From an uncultured Lachnospiraceae bacterium (GTDB lineage Bacteria; Bacillota; Clostridia; Lachnospirales; Lachnospiraceae): a DNA stretch of 46,024 nucleotides. The notes below the pieces were generated by a model, which saw only the letters and a list, made by a program, of their open reading frames with translations, searched no databases and had not been told where the DNA came from. This document shows positions 22,947 to 31,223 of the stretch, piece by piece. The first letter of the stretch is position 1; every line of letters starts with the position of its first letter. Position numbers and translations under genes: made by a program. The DNA lies in assembly GCA_902781215.1 (NCBI GenBank), contig CACZIO010000037.1, positions 1-46,024 of the forward strand. The letters are read 5' to 3'.

Positions 22947-25220
22947 TTACGGGAGCAGGGGCGTCATTTTGCCGCAGGACAGGGCGGTCAGGCGCCGTGT
23001 CGCGCGGGAGAGTGCCGTGTAGAGGCGGTGGCGGGACAGGAGCGTGTCCGGGTAGGTGTCCGCGCCCGCGTCGGGAATGATCACGCCGTCGAATTCGAGA
23101 CCCTTGGCGTGGGCCAGGGTGATGAAGAAGACGCCGCTTTCCGGGAGGCTGTCGCCGGCGCGCAGGACCGGGATCTGATCATCTCCCAGCAGGGCTGCGG
23201 TTTTCTCCATGCTGCGGGTGCCGGCACAGATGATGGCGGTCAGGCCTTCGGCCTGCGCGGATTCTCGGACGGCCCGGGCCAGGGCGGCCCTGTAGCTGTT
23301 CCGATCGTCACAGGGACAGAAGACAGGGGCGTTTCCGGAGGGCTGGACGGAGGAGACCAGGATCTGCTTCTCGGCGGGCAGCAGGCCTGCGAAGAGGGCG
23401 GTGATCTCGGGCGATGACCGGTAGCTGGTGTTGAGGAGCAGCTCGGTCACGGCGGGGGTCTTCCCCCTGTCCGAAGCTTTTCGCTTATTCAGTCCGGTCC
23501 GGACGCGGGGGCCGGTCCCGGCGATGGAAACAGAGGCGGCAGCGGAGGTCACGGAGCCCGTTCCGGACTGCGCAGGCGCCTCAAACAGGTCGTGGATCTG
23601 CGCGAAGGAGGCTGTGCCCTCGCGGATGGCCTGGAATTCGTCCCCGAGCAGCATGAAGCGGGCGCGGGGGTAGTATTTTTTCAGGATCATGAGCTGGGCG
23701 GGAGTGTAGTCCTGGACCTCGTCGACCATGACGTATTTGGTGCGCAGGTCCTTCTGGCCGGTGAGCAGCATCTTGGTATATAGCCACTCGACGGCGCTCA
23801 GGCGCTTTTTGCCCAGGAGACGGCAGCCGATCCGGCCGATGTCCAGCCACTGGCAGGTGTTGATGGCGTGAAAGGCACCGCCGTACTGGCTCTGGATGCG
23901 GTTCTCCTCGGCGCCGGGGCTGCGCCCTGTCGTGTCCTGGCTCTCTGTCCGGCCGGCGTCCGCTCCCGATTCTTTGTCCGAGTCCTTCTCCATCCGGCGG
24001 ATCTCACGCTTGGCCAGCTCCCTGAGGTCGTCGATGGCGATCTGGATCAGGCGCTCGCCGGTGGGGATCTCCGGGTGCTGTGCCAGCACGGCAGCGATGG
24101 TCTGCGCGGACAGGATCTGCTGGCTCTTCTGGCGGACGGGGCGCAGGTCCCCGGGCTCCAGGGTCAGGCCGGGAAGCCCCTCTTCGATCTGTGCCAGCGC
24201 CTTTGCCGGTGTGCGGGTGCCGCCGCTCTGCCCGGACAGGAGTCCGGCGGGGACACCGGCCATGGACAGAAAGTCGCTCCAGGTCAGAGAGACGGGGTTC
24301 ATTTCGCCCATATCCGGCAGGACCTGGTCGATGTAGCGGCGGAAGATGGGATTGAGGGTCATCAGGACGACCTCGTCCGGGCGCAGGGTGTCGCGCTGGC
24401 GGTAGAAGAGCCAGGCGATGCGCTGCAGCAGGACGCTGGTCTTGCCGCTGCCGGCGATGCCGTTGACCAGCAGGACCGGGACGTTCTCGTGGCGGACCAC
24501 GGCGTTCTGTTCCTTCTGGATGGTGGCGGTGATGGCCTGCATCTTGTCACTGCGCTGGCGGGTGAGGGAATGGATCAGGAGCGGGTCCTCGAGCGCGATC
24601 TGCGTGTCAAAAAAGGCCCGCAGCCGGTCCTGAGACAGCTCGAACTGGCGGCGGAGCAGAAGCTCGACCTCGATGCGGCGGCCCTCCACCGTGTAGAAGG
24701 TCCGGCCGTTGTCCTGGTTGTAGTAGGTCTCCGCGACGGGGGACCTCCAGTCGATGACCAGGGGCTCCAGGGCGTTCTCGGAGACACCGGCGCTGCCGAT
24801 ATAGTACTCCTCCGGCTCCTCGTCCGGCTCGTAGCGGAGCTGGACCTTGGCGAAGTAGGGCGCCTTGAGCAGGCGCTTCACCCGGCTGAGCTTCTCCATG
24901 GCGGCGTCGCGCTCGATATTGTACTGGTCGATGGCGTGGTTCATGACCTCGAACTCGATGTAGGTCTCCATAGAATCGGAGTCGCCGTCGAAGTTGAGGG
25001 CCAGGTTTTCCCGGATGTCCAGCTTTTCCGCCGCAGCCTTTTCCGCGATGGCGCCGATCCGGGACTCCAGCTTTTCCTCCATATCCTGAAGGGTTTGACA
25101 GGTTGCGGACAGGTGGGCCTGTTCCTGCGCGAAGATGCGGTCATGTTCCGCGGCGGTATCGACCTCCGCGTTTTGATGATGATCCGGACAGAGCGGGGAA
25201 TGTTTGATCATGTCTGACAT
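22947..25220 (-). CDS. HelD-like superfamily 1 helicase / RNA polymerase-recycling ATPase
   Basis: HelD proteins bind RNA polymerase, prise it off nucleic acid and recycle it; some confer rifamycin tolerance. The 757-residue protein has an N-terminal helical, coiled-coil part (about 25-140) and the family segment VIDWRSPVAETYY (about 155-167), then the SF1 motor: Walker A GIAGSGKTS (about 255-263), motif Ia LMTLNPIFRRYI, motif II VDEVQDY, motif III MLLGDEFQAI, motif IV/V NTSYRSSPEI and ITLAHAKGLEFDGVI, motif VI ALSRATRRL near the C-terminus. Charged inserts occur around residues 405-435 and 560-590. UvrD/Rep helicases lack the DWRSP segment, so HelD is the better call. The ATG at 25220 follows AAAGG by 9 nt. 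Upstream on the same strand is an intrinsic terminator at 25362-25398. Confidence 0.85.
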   Translation of the reverse strand: MSDMIKHSPLCPDHHQNAEVDTAAEHDRIFAQEQAHLSATCQTLQDMEEKLESRIGAIAEKAAAEKLDIRENLALNFDGDSDSMETYIEFEVMNHAIDQYNIERDAAMEKLSRVKRLLKAPYFAKVQLRYEPDEEPEEYYIGSAGVSENALEPLVIDWRSPVAETYYNQDNGRTFYTVEGRRIEVELLLRRQFELSQDRLRAFFDTQIALEDPLLIHSLTRQRSDKMQAITATIQKEQNAVVRHENVPVLLVNGIAGSGKTSVLLQRIAWLFYRQRDTLRPDEVVLMTLNPIFRRYIDQVLPDMGEMNPVSLTWSDFLSMAGVPAGLLSGQSGGTRTPAKALAQIEEGLPGLTLEPGDLRPVRQKSQQILSAQTIAAVLAQHPEIPTGERLIQIAIDDLRELAKREIRRMEKDSDKESGADAGRTESQDTTGRSPGAEENRIQSQYGGAFHAINTCQWLDIGRIGCRLLGKKRLSAVEWLYTKMLLTGQKDLRTKYVMVDEVQDYTPAQLMILKKYYPRARFMLLGDEFQAIREGTASFAQIHDLFEAPAQSGTGSVTSAAASVSIAGTGPRVRTGLNKRKASDRGKTPAVTELLLNTSYRSSPEITALFAGLLPAEKQILVSSVQPSGNAPVFCPCDDRNSYRAALARAVRESAQAEGLTAIICAGTRSMEKTAALLGDDQIPVLRAGDSLPESGVFFITLAHAKGLEFDGVIIPDAGADTYPDTLLSRHRLYTALSRATRRLTALSCGKMTPLLP

Positions 25221-25361
25221 ACGTGGCTACCTTTATTTGAATCCTTATCTTTATTTGGAGTGTTATTTGTATTTGGCTGGTATATTGATTTGGATTGCTG
25301 CCTTTATTGGATTTGTTACTTTATTCCTATATTTCCATTTTTAGTATTTCCTAATCATACC

Positions 25362-25398
25362 AAAAAAAGGCCCTGCGAACAATAAGGCGGGACAGGGC
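25362..25398 (-). terminator. Intrinsic terminator upstream of helD
   Basis: On the minus strand GCCCTG...CAGGGC is followed by CTTTTTTTGG. No minus-strand gene lies directly upstream, so it either ends an unseen RNA or attenuates a longer helD leader. The rest of the 481-bp gap is AT-rich (25221-25360, repeated TTTATTTG words) or carries the promoter and folded leader of the next gene. Confidence 0.6.
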
Positions 25399-25486
25399 TG
25401 ACCGGGCGTCTGTCCCGGAAAATAGAAGGCCGGTTTGCGCAGACATATCCCGTGCCGAGGGGACCGTAGCCGGAAAATCACATTTT

Positions 25487-25516
25487 TTGCGCGATTCATG
25501 GGAAGAGTGCTATAGT
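25487..25516 (+). promoter_or_regulatory. Promoter of the lipoprotein gene
   Basis: TTGCGC (25487-25492), 18-nt spacer, TATAGT (25511-25516). The transcript would carry a leader of about 180 nt with several inverted repeats, including the palindrome GCAGACGTCTGC near 25630 and GCCTGC/GCAGGC arms after it. Confidence 0.55.
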
Positions 25517-25701
25517 AATATCAATGTGACAGGCAGATGACCTTTTGGGTCCCCGGCCTTATCATAACGGGGGATGAATATGATCCGTGTCTTGTTTGAG
25601 ACAAAAAACGCGATTGACCGTGTCTCTGCCGCAGACGTCTGCCTGCCGGCTTCAGGCGCAGGCGGGCATTTCACAATTATCTTTCAGGAGAGGACAGAAA
25701 A

Positions 25702-26310
25702 ATGAAAAAACAGTGGTTGATCACATGTGTACTTGTCATGGGTGTGCTGGTCTTTGCGGCCTGCGGCAAAAAACAGGAGAGCGCGGCAGGGGAGGGAGAC
25801 CAGACCGGCGCGGTACAGGAGACAGAGGCTGAAGCGACGGAAGAAGTGAAAGAGGAAGTGGAGGATGCTGCCCTGGCAGGAACAGACCTGCTCGCCGGGG
25901 CGGAAAATGCGGGCGATGCGGCCAGCGATGCGATCGCCATGCAGGCAGACATTCTGGCGGATTATACGGGCGAAATAGACCTGAACGGCAGCTGGCAGGA
26001 TGAGGTCAGCCAGCGCGCATCGATGGACATCGAACAGGCCGGGACCGGAACCTGCCATATCCTGATCCACTGGGCAGGCAGTGCCAAAGAGGCTGCCATC
26101 TGGGAAATCAGCGGAATCTATGATGAGACCTCCGGCATGCTGTCCTATGAGGACGGGCACTACAGTGTCCACACCTGGGACGACGAGGACCAGGAGACGG
26201 TCTCCGGTGAGAAGCTGACCAAGGGGACCCTGATGAAGGAGGGCGACAAGCTTCGCTGGCAGGATTCCGAAATCAGCGAGGACGCTGTGTTCGTGAAAAT
26301 CTCCGAATGA
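25702..26310 (+). CDS. Small acidic lipoprotein of unknown function
   Basis: A 202-residue predicted lipoprotein: signal peptide with lipobox VFAAC (Cys21), an acidic Glu/Ala tether (about 25-80), then a compact domain (about 90-202) starting DYTGEIDLNGSWQDE and containing a regular beta pattern (CHILIHWAGS, WEISGIYD, LSYEDGHYSVHTWDD, DKLRWQDSE). The strand order and WxxxGxY-type core suggest a small beta-barrel or lipocalin-like fold; that is inference. I recognise no named family. GAGAGGAC precedes the ATG. Single gene with its own promoter and a strong terminator. Confidence 0.82.
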   Translation: MKKQWLITCVLVMGVLVFAACGKKQESAAGEGDQTGAVQETEAEATEEVKEEVEDAALAGTDLLAGAENAGDAASDAIAMQADILADYTGEIDLNGSWQDEVSQRASMDIEQAGTGTCHILIHWAGSAKEAAIWEISGIYDETSGMLSYEDGHYSVHTWDDEDQETVSGEKLTKGTLMKEGDKLRWQDSEISEDAVFVKISE

Positions 26311-26340
26311 CCGGAGCATCGTAAAAAAAGAAAATGCAAA

Positions 26341-26387
26341 AGCCGGAAAGAGGTGACGGAAGAAGGCCTCTTTCCGGCTGTTTTTTT
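26341..26387 (+). terminator. Strong terminator after the lipoprotein gene
   Basis: A perfect 13-bp stem (26341-26353 with 26367-26379) and T7; also well placed to end the convergent AraC gene transcript, although the T-rich side serves the plus strand. Confidence 0.92.
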
Positions 26388-26425
26388 CATTACATAACAT
26401 ATTTAGCTACGCTGCAATGGCGTAT

Positions 26426-27295
26426 TTACAGAGAGGAGGTCACGCCGCTGATCAGCTTCCTGAACTTCAGGGGCGTGGTGCCGGTGCTCTGCCGGAAGGC
26501 GCGGATGAAGTTGGCGGAGGAGCAGAAAGCGCAGTGGTCCGCGATCTCCTCCACGGAGGAGGTCGTGTTGAGCAGCATCTTCATGGCCTGGTTCATGCGG
26601 ACACCGGTCAGGTAGGCATAGGGGGTCATCCCCGTCTCCTCCCGGAAGACGCGGAAGAGGTGGGACTGGCTGAACCGGGAGGCCTCCGCGATCTCCGCCA
26701 TGGTGAGCTTGTCCATATAGTGGCTGTCGATAAAGCTTTTTGCCAGGGCCACGCCGTCGGTCAGGGCGACGCCCCGCCCCGCCGCGGAATACAGGAGGGC
26801 CAGGATCCTGTGGACATGGACGGACAGGATCCCCTCGTCCGGCACATCGCTGCGCAGCTGGTCGTGGACCAGGACGAAATATTCCTCCATTTTCCGCAGT
26901 CCCTCGAAGTGGATGCCCTTGCCGCCTGTGAAATGGTCAAAATAGGCCTCCGAAGAGCAGCCGTCAAAATGGAACCAGTAGAACTCTGTCCGTGTCACGG
27001 CACGATAGTGGTGGGGGCGCCTGCAGTCCAGCAGGACAACATCCCCGGCATGTGCCACAAAGGTACGGCCCTCATATTCAAAGAGGATTTCGCCCTCCCT
27101 GATATAAAAGAGCAGAAAAGAATGAAGACCTGCGCGCCGCACCTCGTACTGCGGATCGCAGACGTAACGGGCTGCCAGGCGGGCACAATAGAGATGATCA
27201 GAGGCAAACTGAGAGGGGGTGTGGATGTAGATCCCGTCCCGCTCCAGGATGCCTTTTTCTTTTCTGATCAGATATTCCTCGGGAAACTGCCGCAT
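26426..27295 (-). CDS. AraC-family regulator with cupin-type sensor
   Basis: A 289-residue one-component regulator. Residues about 35-110 are an AraC_binding cupin (HSFLLFYIREGEILFEYEG, then AGDVVLLDCRRPHHYRA), which binds a small molecule; residues about 190-289 carry two HTH motifs (LTMAEIAEASRFSQSHLFRV and VEEIADHCAFCSSANFIRAF, ending STGTTPLKFRK). It is divergent from the URO-D methyltransferase gene, with the two promoters facing each other only about 25 bp apart, so it very likely regulates that gene and itself. The inducer may be the methylated substrate. The start MRQFPEEYL is the first Met of the frame; its ribosome site is AAGGAG. Confidence 0.88.
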   Translation of the reverse strand: MRQFPEEYLIRKEKGILERDGIYIHTPSQFASDHLYCARLAARYVCDPQYEVRRAGLHSFLLFYIREGEILFEYEGRTFVAHAGDVVLLDCRRPHHYRAVTRTEFYWFHFDGCSSEAYFDHFTGGKGIHFEGLRKMEEYFVLVHDQLRSDVPDEGILSVHVHRILALLYSAAGRGVALTDGVALAKSFIDSHYMDKLTMAEIAEASRFSQSHLFRVFREETGMTPYAYLTGVRMNQAMKMLLNTTSSVEEIADHCAFCSSANFIRAFRQSTGTTPLKFRKLISGVTSSL

Positions 27296-27350
27296 ATGAT
27301 CTCCTTATCTCCTGTTTGGTTTCTTTACAGCGCGATGATAGGATATGCAT

Positions 27351-27379
27351 ATTTTACAATAGGAAATGCCAGTGTACAA
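27351..27379 (-). promoter_or_regulatory. Promoter of the AraC-family gene
   Basis: On the minus strand TTGTAC (27374-27379), 17-nt spacer, TAAAAT (27351-27356), 56 bp before the start codon. Confidence 0.65.
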
Positions 27380-27405
27380 TGCTTTGCAGTGTAGTAGGAT
27401 AGTAT

Positions 27406-27434
27406 TTGCAAAGTGAAACATGCTTCGGTAGAAT
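27406..27434 (+). promoter_or_regulatory. Promoter of the methyltransferase gene
   Basis: TTGCAA (27406-27411), 17-nt spacer, TAGAAT (27429-27434), 118 bp before the start. Lies back to back with the AraC promoter; the about 26 bp between them is a likely operator zone. Confidence 0.65.
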
Positions 27435-27551
27435 AGATATGACGGCAGCTCTGAAATACAGACCGAAAGCTGTGATTATCGAAAAGACGGAAATTGATAG
27501 ACGGCATAATCGCACAACCGGACTAAGATCCGGACAGGGGAGGTAACAGAC

Positions 27552-28811
27552 ATGACATCCAGAGAGAGAGTTCTGACAGCATTTGCACATAAGGAGCCGG
27601 ACAAGGTGCCGGTGGATTTCGGCGGCATGTGCACGTCCATGGTCAACTGCCAGGTGGTGGCCCAGCTCCGCGACTATTACGGACTGGAGAAGAAGCTGCC
27701 CCGCATCAATGACATGAGCACCATGACGGCCTTCGTGGATCCGGATCTGGGCGAGTGTATGGGCGTCGACGTCCAGAACCTGGACAACTTCGGCGACACC
27801 TACGGACACCACAATGACGCCTGGAAGGAGTGGGAGTACCGCGGCACCCCCATCCTGATCCCCGCCAATGCCACCCTTCACGACGACGGCAAGGGCGGCA
27901 CCTGGGTCTATCCCGAGGGCGATGATTCCGTCGCGCCCAGCGGGCACCTGCCCGCCGGCGGCTACTATTTCGACAATCTGGAGCGCCCGGAGGAGGAGAT
28001 CGACGAGGACGATCCCGACCTGTCCGGCAACGTCGAGGACTACATGCTGGCCTCCGATGAGCAGATCGCCTTCCACCACAAAAAGCTGGAGGAGTACAAG
28101 CCCCTGCAGCGCGCCATCCAGGTCATTCCCGGCTACTCCTGCCTGGGCGATGCCAACAACATCCCCGGCCCCAACATCAGACACCCCCGCGGCATCCGCA
28201 GGATCGCCGACTGGTACATGGCGCCCCTGCTCTACCCGGATGAGGTGGAGGAGGTCTTCGACCAGGGTACCGACATCGCCATCCAGAACTTCCAGAAGTA
28301 CTGGGACGAGTTCGGCTCCGACATCGACATCGTCTACATCTGCGGCACGGACTACGGCTCTCAGAACAGCCTCATGATGTCCCCCGACACCTATGAGGAG
28401 ATCTATCTTCCCTACTACAAGAAGATGTGCGACTGGATCCATGAGCACACCACCTGGAAGACCCTCAAGCACTCCTGCGGCGCGGTCTACGACATGATCC
28501 CGCTCTTCATCGAGAGCGGCTTCGACGCCCTCAACCCTGTCCAGTGCTCCGCGACCGGCATGGATCCTCAGAAGCTCAAGGACAACTACGGCAAGGACAT
28601 CCTCTTCTGGGGCGGCGGTGTCGACACCCAGCACACCCTGCCCTTCGGCACACCCGAAGAGGTCCGCGAGCAGGTCCTGCAGAGACTGGAGATCTTCTCC
28701 AAGGACGGCGGCTATATCTTCAACACCATCCACAACATCCAGGCCAACACCCCCATCGAGAACATCGTCGCGATGGTCGAGGCTGTCAAGGAATTCAACG
28801 GCGACAAGTAA
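27552..28811 (+). CDS. URO-D-type corrinoid-dependent methyltransferase
   Basis: A 419-residue member of the uroporphyrinogen decarboxylase/MtaA-CmuA fold, in a corrinoid cluster and therefore a methyltransferase rather than a haem enzyme. It starts with the family motif TSRERVLTAFAHKEPDKVPV (2-21). H307-x-C309 (KHSCGAVYD) matches the His-x-Cys zinc site; the third Cys ligand typical of MtaA near the C-terminus is replaced (IHNIQANTP). This resembles substrate-side (MT1) O- or N-demethylases more than coenzyme M transferases. It would move a methyl group from an unknown donor (methoxyaromatic, betaine-like or other) to the corrinoid protein encoded at 30462. GGGGAGG lies 8 nt before the ATG. 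Codon use is strongly biased to C-ending codons, as in highly expressed genes. Confidence 0.85.
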   Translation: MTSRERVLTAFAHKEPDKVPVDFGGMCTSMVNCQVVAQLRDYYGLEKKLPRINDMSTMTAFVDPDLGECMGVDVQNLDNFGDTYGHHNDAWKEWEYRGTPILIPANATLHDDGKGGTWVYPEGDDSVAPSGHLPAGGYYFDNLERPEEEIDEDDPDLSGNVEDYMLASDEQIAFHHKKLEEYKPLQRAIQVIPGYSCLGDANNIPGPNIRHPRGIRRIADWYMAPLLYPDEVEEVFDQGTDIAIQNFQKYWDEFGSDIDIVYICGTDYGSQNSLMMSPDTYEEIYLPYYKKMCDWIHEHTTWKTLKHSCGAVYDMIPLFIESGFDALNPVQCSATGMDPQKLKDNYGKDILFWGGGVDTQHTLPFGTPEEVREQVLQRLEIFSKDGGYIFNTIHNIQANTPIENIVAMVEAVKEFNGDK

Positions 28812-28901
28812 CTGCGTCGACTGACGACCACGCAGAATCTGCGAAATCAGGCAGACAGACTGGACTGATTATTTCGCTGCAGTTTCTGAGTCGTCTGTCA
28901 G

Positions 28902-29024
28902 CCTGAAGCTTCAGGAGAATTCAAATGAGGCGGGGATCATCTCCCTGTCTCATTTGTGTATGCGAGGGAAGTCTTCCCGGACATTGTTTTTTGTGGAAAA
29001 ACAATGTCTACTGTCTCATTTGTG
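28902..29024 (+). promoter_or_regulatory. Folded leader of the PocR regulator gene with alternative pairings
   Basis: CCTGAAGCTTCAGG (28902-28915) is a 14-bp palindrome over an AGGAG box. CAAATGAG (28923-28930) can pair with CTCATTTG at 28949-28956 or with the identical CTCATTTG at 29015-29022, because CTGTCTCATTTGTG occurs twice, 66 bp apart. Between these lies a perfect 12-bp hairpin, GACATTGTTTTT with AAAAACAATGTC (about 28979-29008). Two mutually exclusive folds are possible, as in attenuators or riboswitches. Confidence 0.45.
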
Positions 29025-29098
29025 CGTACACGGGAGGTATTTTCCGCGGAGAAACTGCCAATGCCGGGGGTGCGGATGGGAGACAATCACATCTTTAA
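28925..29098 (+). CDS. Possible small Cys-rich leader ORF
   Basis: A 57-codon frame starting 7 nt after a good AGGAG box, which is a better ribosome site than that of the PocR gene it overlaps. It encodes a peptide with two related blocks, CLICVCEGSLPG and CLICAYTGGIF, produced by the 66-bp (22-codon) DNA duplication, and ends 38 bp inside the PocR frame. It could be a translated leader that controls PocR translation, or a chance frame; no homolog is known to me. Confidence 0.25.
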   Translation: MRRGSSPCLICVCEGSLPGHCFLWKNNVYCLICAYTGGIFRGETANAGGADGRQSHL

Positions 29099-30326
29099 AT
29101 ACATCTCCAGGAACGATCTCGAGGAGATGCTGAGGGCATTTCACACAGCCGCAAAACTGAATGTCATGCTGATCACGGAGGACGGCAGGACCATCCTTTC
29201 CTTCGGGGACCAGTATGCCTTCTGCCGGGACTACCTGCAGTACGGGATGCCCGCCAGGACCTGCGCGCAGGAGCATGCGCGGGCCGGGCAGATGGCGAGA
29301 GATTTCGGGGAATCCTATGTCTTCAGCTGCCACAGCGGTCTCCACCACATCGTCTATCCGGTCATGGTCAAGGGCAAACAGTTCGGATCCGTGCTGGCGG
29401 GCCCCTTCCTGATGGAGGAGCCGGATGAGACCCTGGCAGAGGATATGGAGGTCAGCGGCAGGATCACCCGCGACAGGATCGCGATCCTGATGAAGGACGC
29501 AGGAGAGCTCCCCGTCTATTCCCCCGAAGCCGTCACACAGATCAGTGTGCTCTTCCGCTACCTGATGCGGAGCGTCCTGGTGGAGAGCCGGGCGATCATC
29601 GCCACCAACAAGGAGAAGCTCCTGCAGCAGTCCAGGATCAACGAATCGATCCAGCTCTACAAGAACAGCGGCGTCCGGGAGGGACGGAGCTACCCGATCG
29701 AGCTGGAGAATGAGCTCATCAGCAGCATCAAGGTCAACAATGTCGAAAAGGCCAGGGAAAATCTCAATACGCTGCTGGGCCATATCCTGTTATATGAGGG
29801 GCATGATACAGAGAAGATCAAGCTGAGGATCGTGGAGCTGTGCGCCCTGCTCTCGCGCGCCGCGATCAGCCGCGGGGCGGATTCGAACACGGTCCTTGAG
29901 ACGACCCAGCAGCTGATCCTGGCCATCTCCCGGTCCCGCAGTGTCTATGACATCTGTTACCGATTCCAGGACAACATCGAGATCTTTACGGACAGCATTT
30001 TTCAGTCGCCTGAAAAAAACAGCAGGGTCATCAAAAACGCCGTGGACTACATCGCCCACCATTTTCCGGAGGAGATCACCCTGGCCAGTGTCGCGGAGGA
30101 ATATCATGTCAATGCCTCCTACCTGTCCATGCTGTTCCGGCAGGTCACCGGCATGACCTTCAAGGAGTATCTGAACCGGGTCCGCGTCGAGGAGGCGGAG
30201 CGCCTGCTGACCAACACGGACTATCCCATTATCGACATTGCCGTTGCCTGCGGCTACCGCGACCAGAGTTATTTCACCAAGGTCTTCAAAAAATATACGG
30301 GCCTCACGCCGCGCCAGTACCGGTGA
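29061..30326 (+). CDS. PocR-domain AraC-family transcriptional regulator
   Basis: A 421-residue regulator. Residues about 8-175 form a PocR sensory domain, with the conserved Cys/His pattern FCRDYL...RTCAQEHA...FSCHSGLHHIVYPV and GKQFGSVLAGPF; in other bacteria PocR senses small compounds such as propanediol. A helical middle segment follows, and the C-terminal 100 residues are an AraC double HTH (ITLASVAEEYHVNASYLSML, then IIDIAVACGYRDQSYFTKVF, TGLTPRQY). PocR-AraC proteins often sit next to corrinoid methyltransferase genes, so it probably activates this locus. Start choice: MPGVRMGDN at 29061 has GGAG 9 nt upstream; the frame is open from 28956 but that part is leader with duplicated sequence, and MGDN (29076) is also possible. 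Confidence 0.88.
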   Translation: MPGVRMGDNHIFKYISRNDLEEMLRAFHTAAKLNVMLITEDGRTILSFGDQYAFCRDYLQYGMPARTCAQEHARAGQMARDFGESYVFSCHSGLHHIVYPVMVKGKQFGSVLAGPFLMEEPDETLAEDMEVSGRITRDRIAILMKDAGELPVYSPEAVTQISVLFRYLMRSVLVESRAIIATNKEKLLQQSRINESIQLYKNSGVREGRSYPIELENELISSIKVNNVEKARENLNTLLGHILLYEGHDTEKIKLRIVELCALLSRAAISRGADSNTVLETTQQLILAISRSRSVYDICYRFQDNIEIFTDSIFQSPEKNSRVIKNAVDYIAHHFPEEITLASVAEEYHVNASYLSMLFRQVTGMTFKEYLNRVRVEEAERLLTNTDYPIIDIAVACGYRDQSYFTKVFKKYTGLTPRQYR

Positions 30327-30461
30327 ACGCCGGTGATGCGGCCGGAAAAACCTACTAATTTTTCAATATTATTACCAAAACAGAGACGGCTGCTTCGATA
30401 AAATATTGATCAGCAATATATGCAACAAATACTGGGGATTTTTAACGAAAGGAGAAAACAG

Positions 30462-31100
30462 ATGAGTGAAGTTCTGGAGCAGATCGCGACAATGCTGCAG
30501 AAGGGCAAGCGCAAGGATGTCGCCAAGCTCTGTCAGCAGGCGATCGACGAAGGGATCGATGCCAATGAAGTTCTGACCAAGGGTCTTCTGGCCGGTATGG
30601 ATGTTGTCGGCGCCAAATTCAAGGCGAATGAGATCTTCGTCCCGCAGGTCCTTGTGTCCGCGCGTGCCATGAAGGCCGGATCCGAGGTCCTCAAGCCCTA
30701 TCTGGCGGGTGAGAATACGACCGGCAAGGGCAAGGTCGTCATCGGCACGGTCCAGGGCGACCTGCACGATATCGGCAAGAACCTGGTCATCATGATGTTT
30801 GAAGGCAAGGGCTTCGAGGTCATCGACCTGGGCGTCGATGTCTCTCCGGAGAAGTTCATCCAGACAGCCATCGATGAAAACTGCGATATCATCGGCCTGT
30901 CCGCCCTGCTCACCACCACCATGCCCGTCATGGGCGAGGTCGTCAAGGCGGCGGAGGAAGCCGGCATCCGCGACAGGGTCAAGATCATGGTCGGCGGCGC
31001 GCCTGTGACCCAGGAGTTTGCCGACAGCATCGGGGCAGATGCCTATACCGAGGACGCGCCCAGTGCGGCGGAGAAGGCCCTGGAGCTTCTGGCGGGCTGA
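30462..31100 (+). CDS. Corrinoid (B12-binding) methyl-carrier protein
   Basis: A 212-residue carrier that holds the cobamide receiving the methyl group, as in MtaC/MtbC/MttC. Residues 1-85 are the helical cap (LEQIATMLQKGKRKDVAKLC...), and 90-212 the Rossmann B12-binding domain with D100-L-H102-D-I-G105, the His that binds cobalt from below, then SALLTTTMPVM (about 147-157) and GGAPVT (about 181-186). AAGGAG lies 7 nt before the ATG at 30462; an upstream ATG at 30420 is not needed. It is followed after 124 bp, containing a hairpin, by the corrinoid activator gene. Its partners are the methyltransferases at 27552 and 33777. Confidence 0.93.
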   Translation: MSEVLEQIATMLQKGKRKDVAKLCQQAIDEGIDANEVLTKGLLAGMDVVGAKFKANEIFVPQVLVSARAMKAGSEVLKPYLAGENTTGKGKVVIGTVQGDLHDIGKNLVIMMFEGKGFEVIDLGVDVSPEKFIQTAIDENCDIIGLSALLTTTMPVMGEVVKAAEEAGIRDRVKIMVGGAPVTQEFADSIGADAYTEDAPSAAEKALELLAG

Positions 31101-31150
31101 TCATTCGCTGCCGGACCGATTTGATCGGGGATTTACAGTAACAGACAGAC

Positions 31151-31181
31151 ACAGGCCTCCGTGGAAAATACGGGGGCCTGT
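31151..31181 (+). promoter_or_regulatory. Intercistronic hairpin between corrinoid protein and activator genes
   Basis: A 12-bp stem (31151-31162 with 31170-31181, one G-U) and 7-nt loop without a T run; likely an mRNA-stability or partial-attenuation structure that lowers expression of the activator relative to the carrier. Confidence 0.5.
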
Positions 31182-31223
31182 TGTGTATAGCGGCAGGGGG
31201 GGAGCACAGACCGGGGATACAGG

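Noticed and set aside
25540-25700. Known riboswitch in the leader of the small lipoprotein
   Set aside because: Several inverted repeats are present, but no conserved core of a riboswitch class that I know could be matched.
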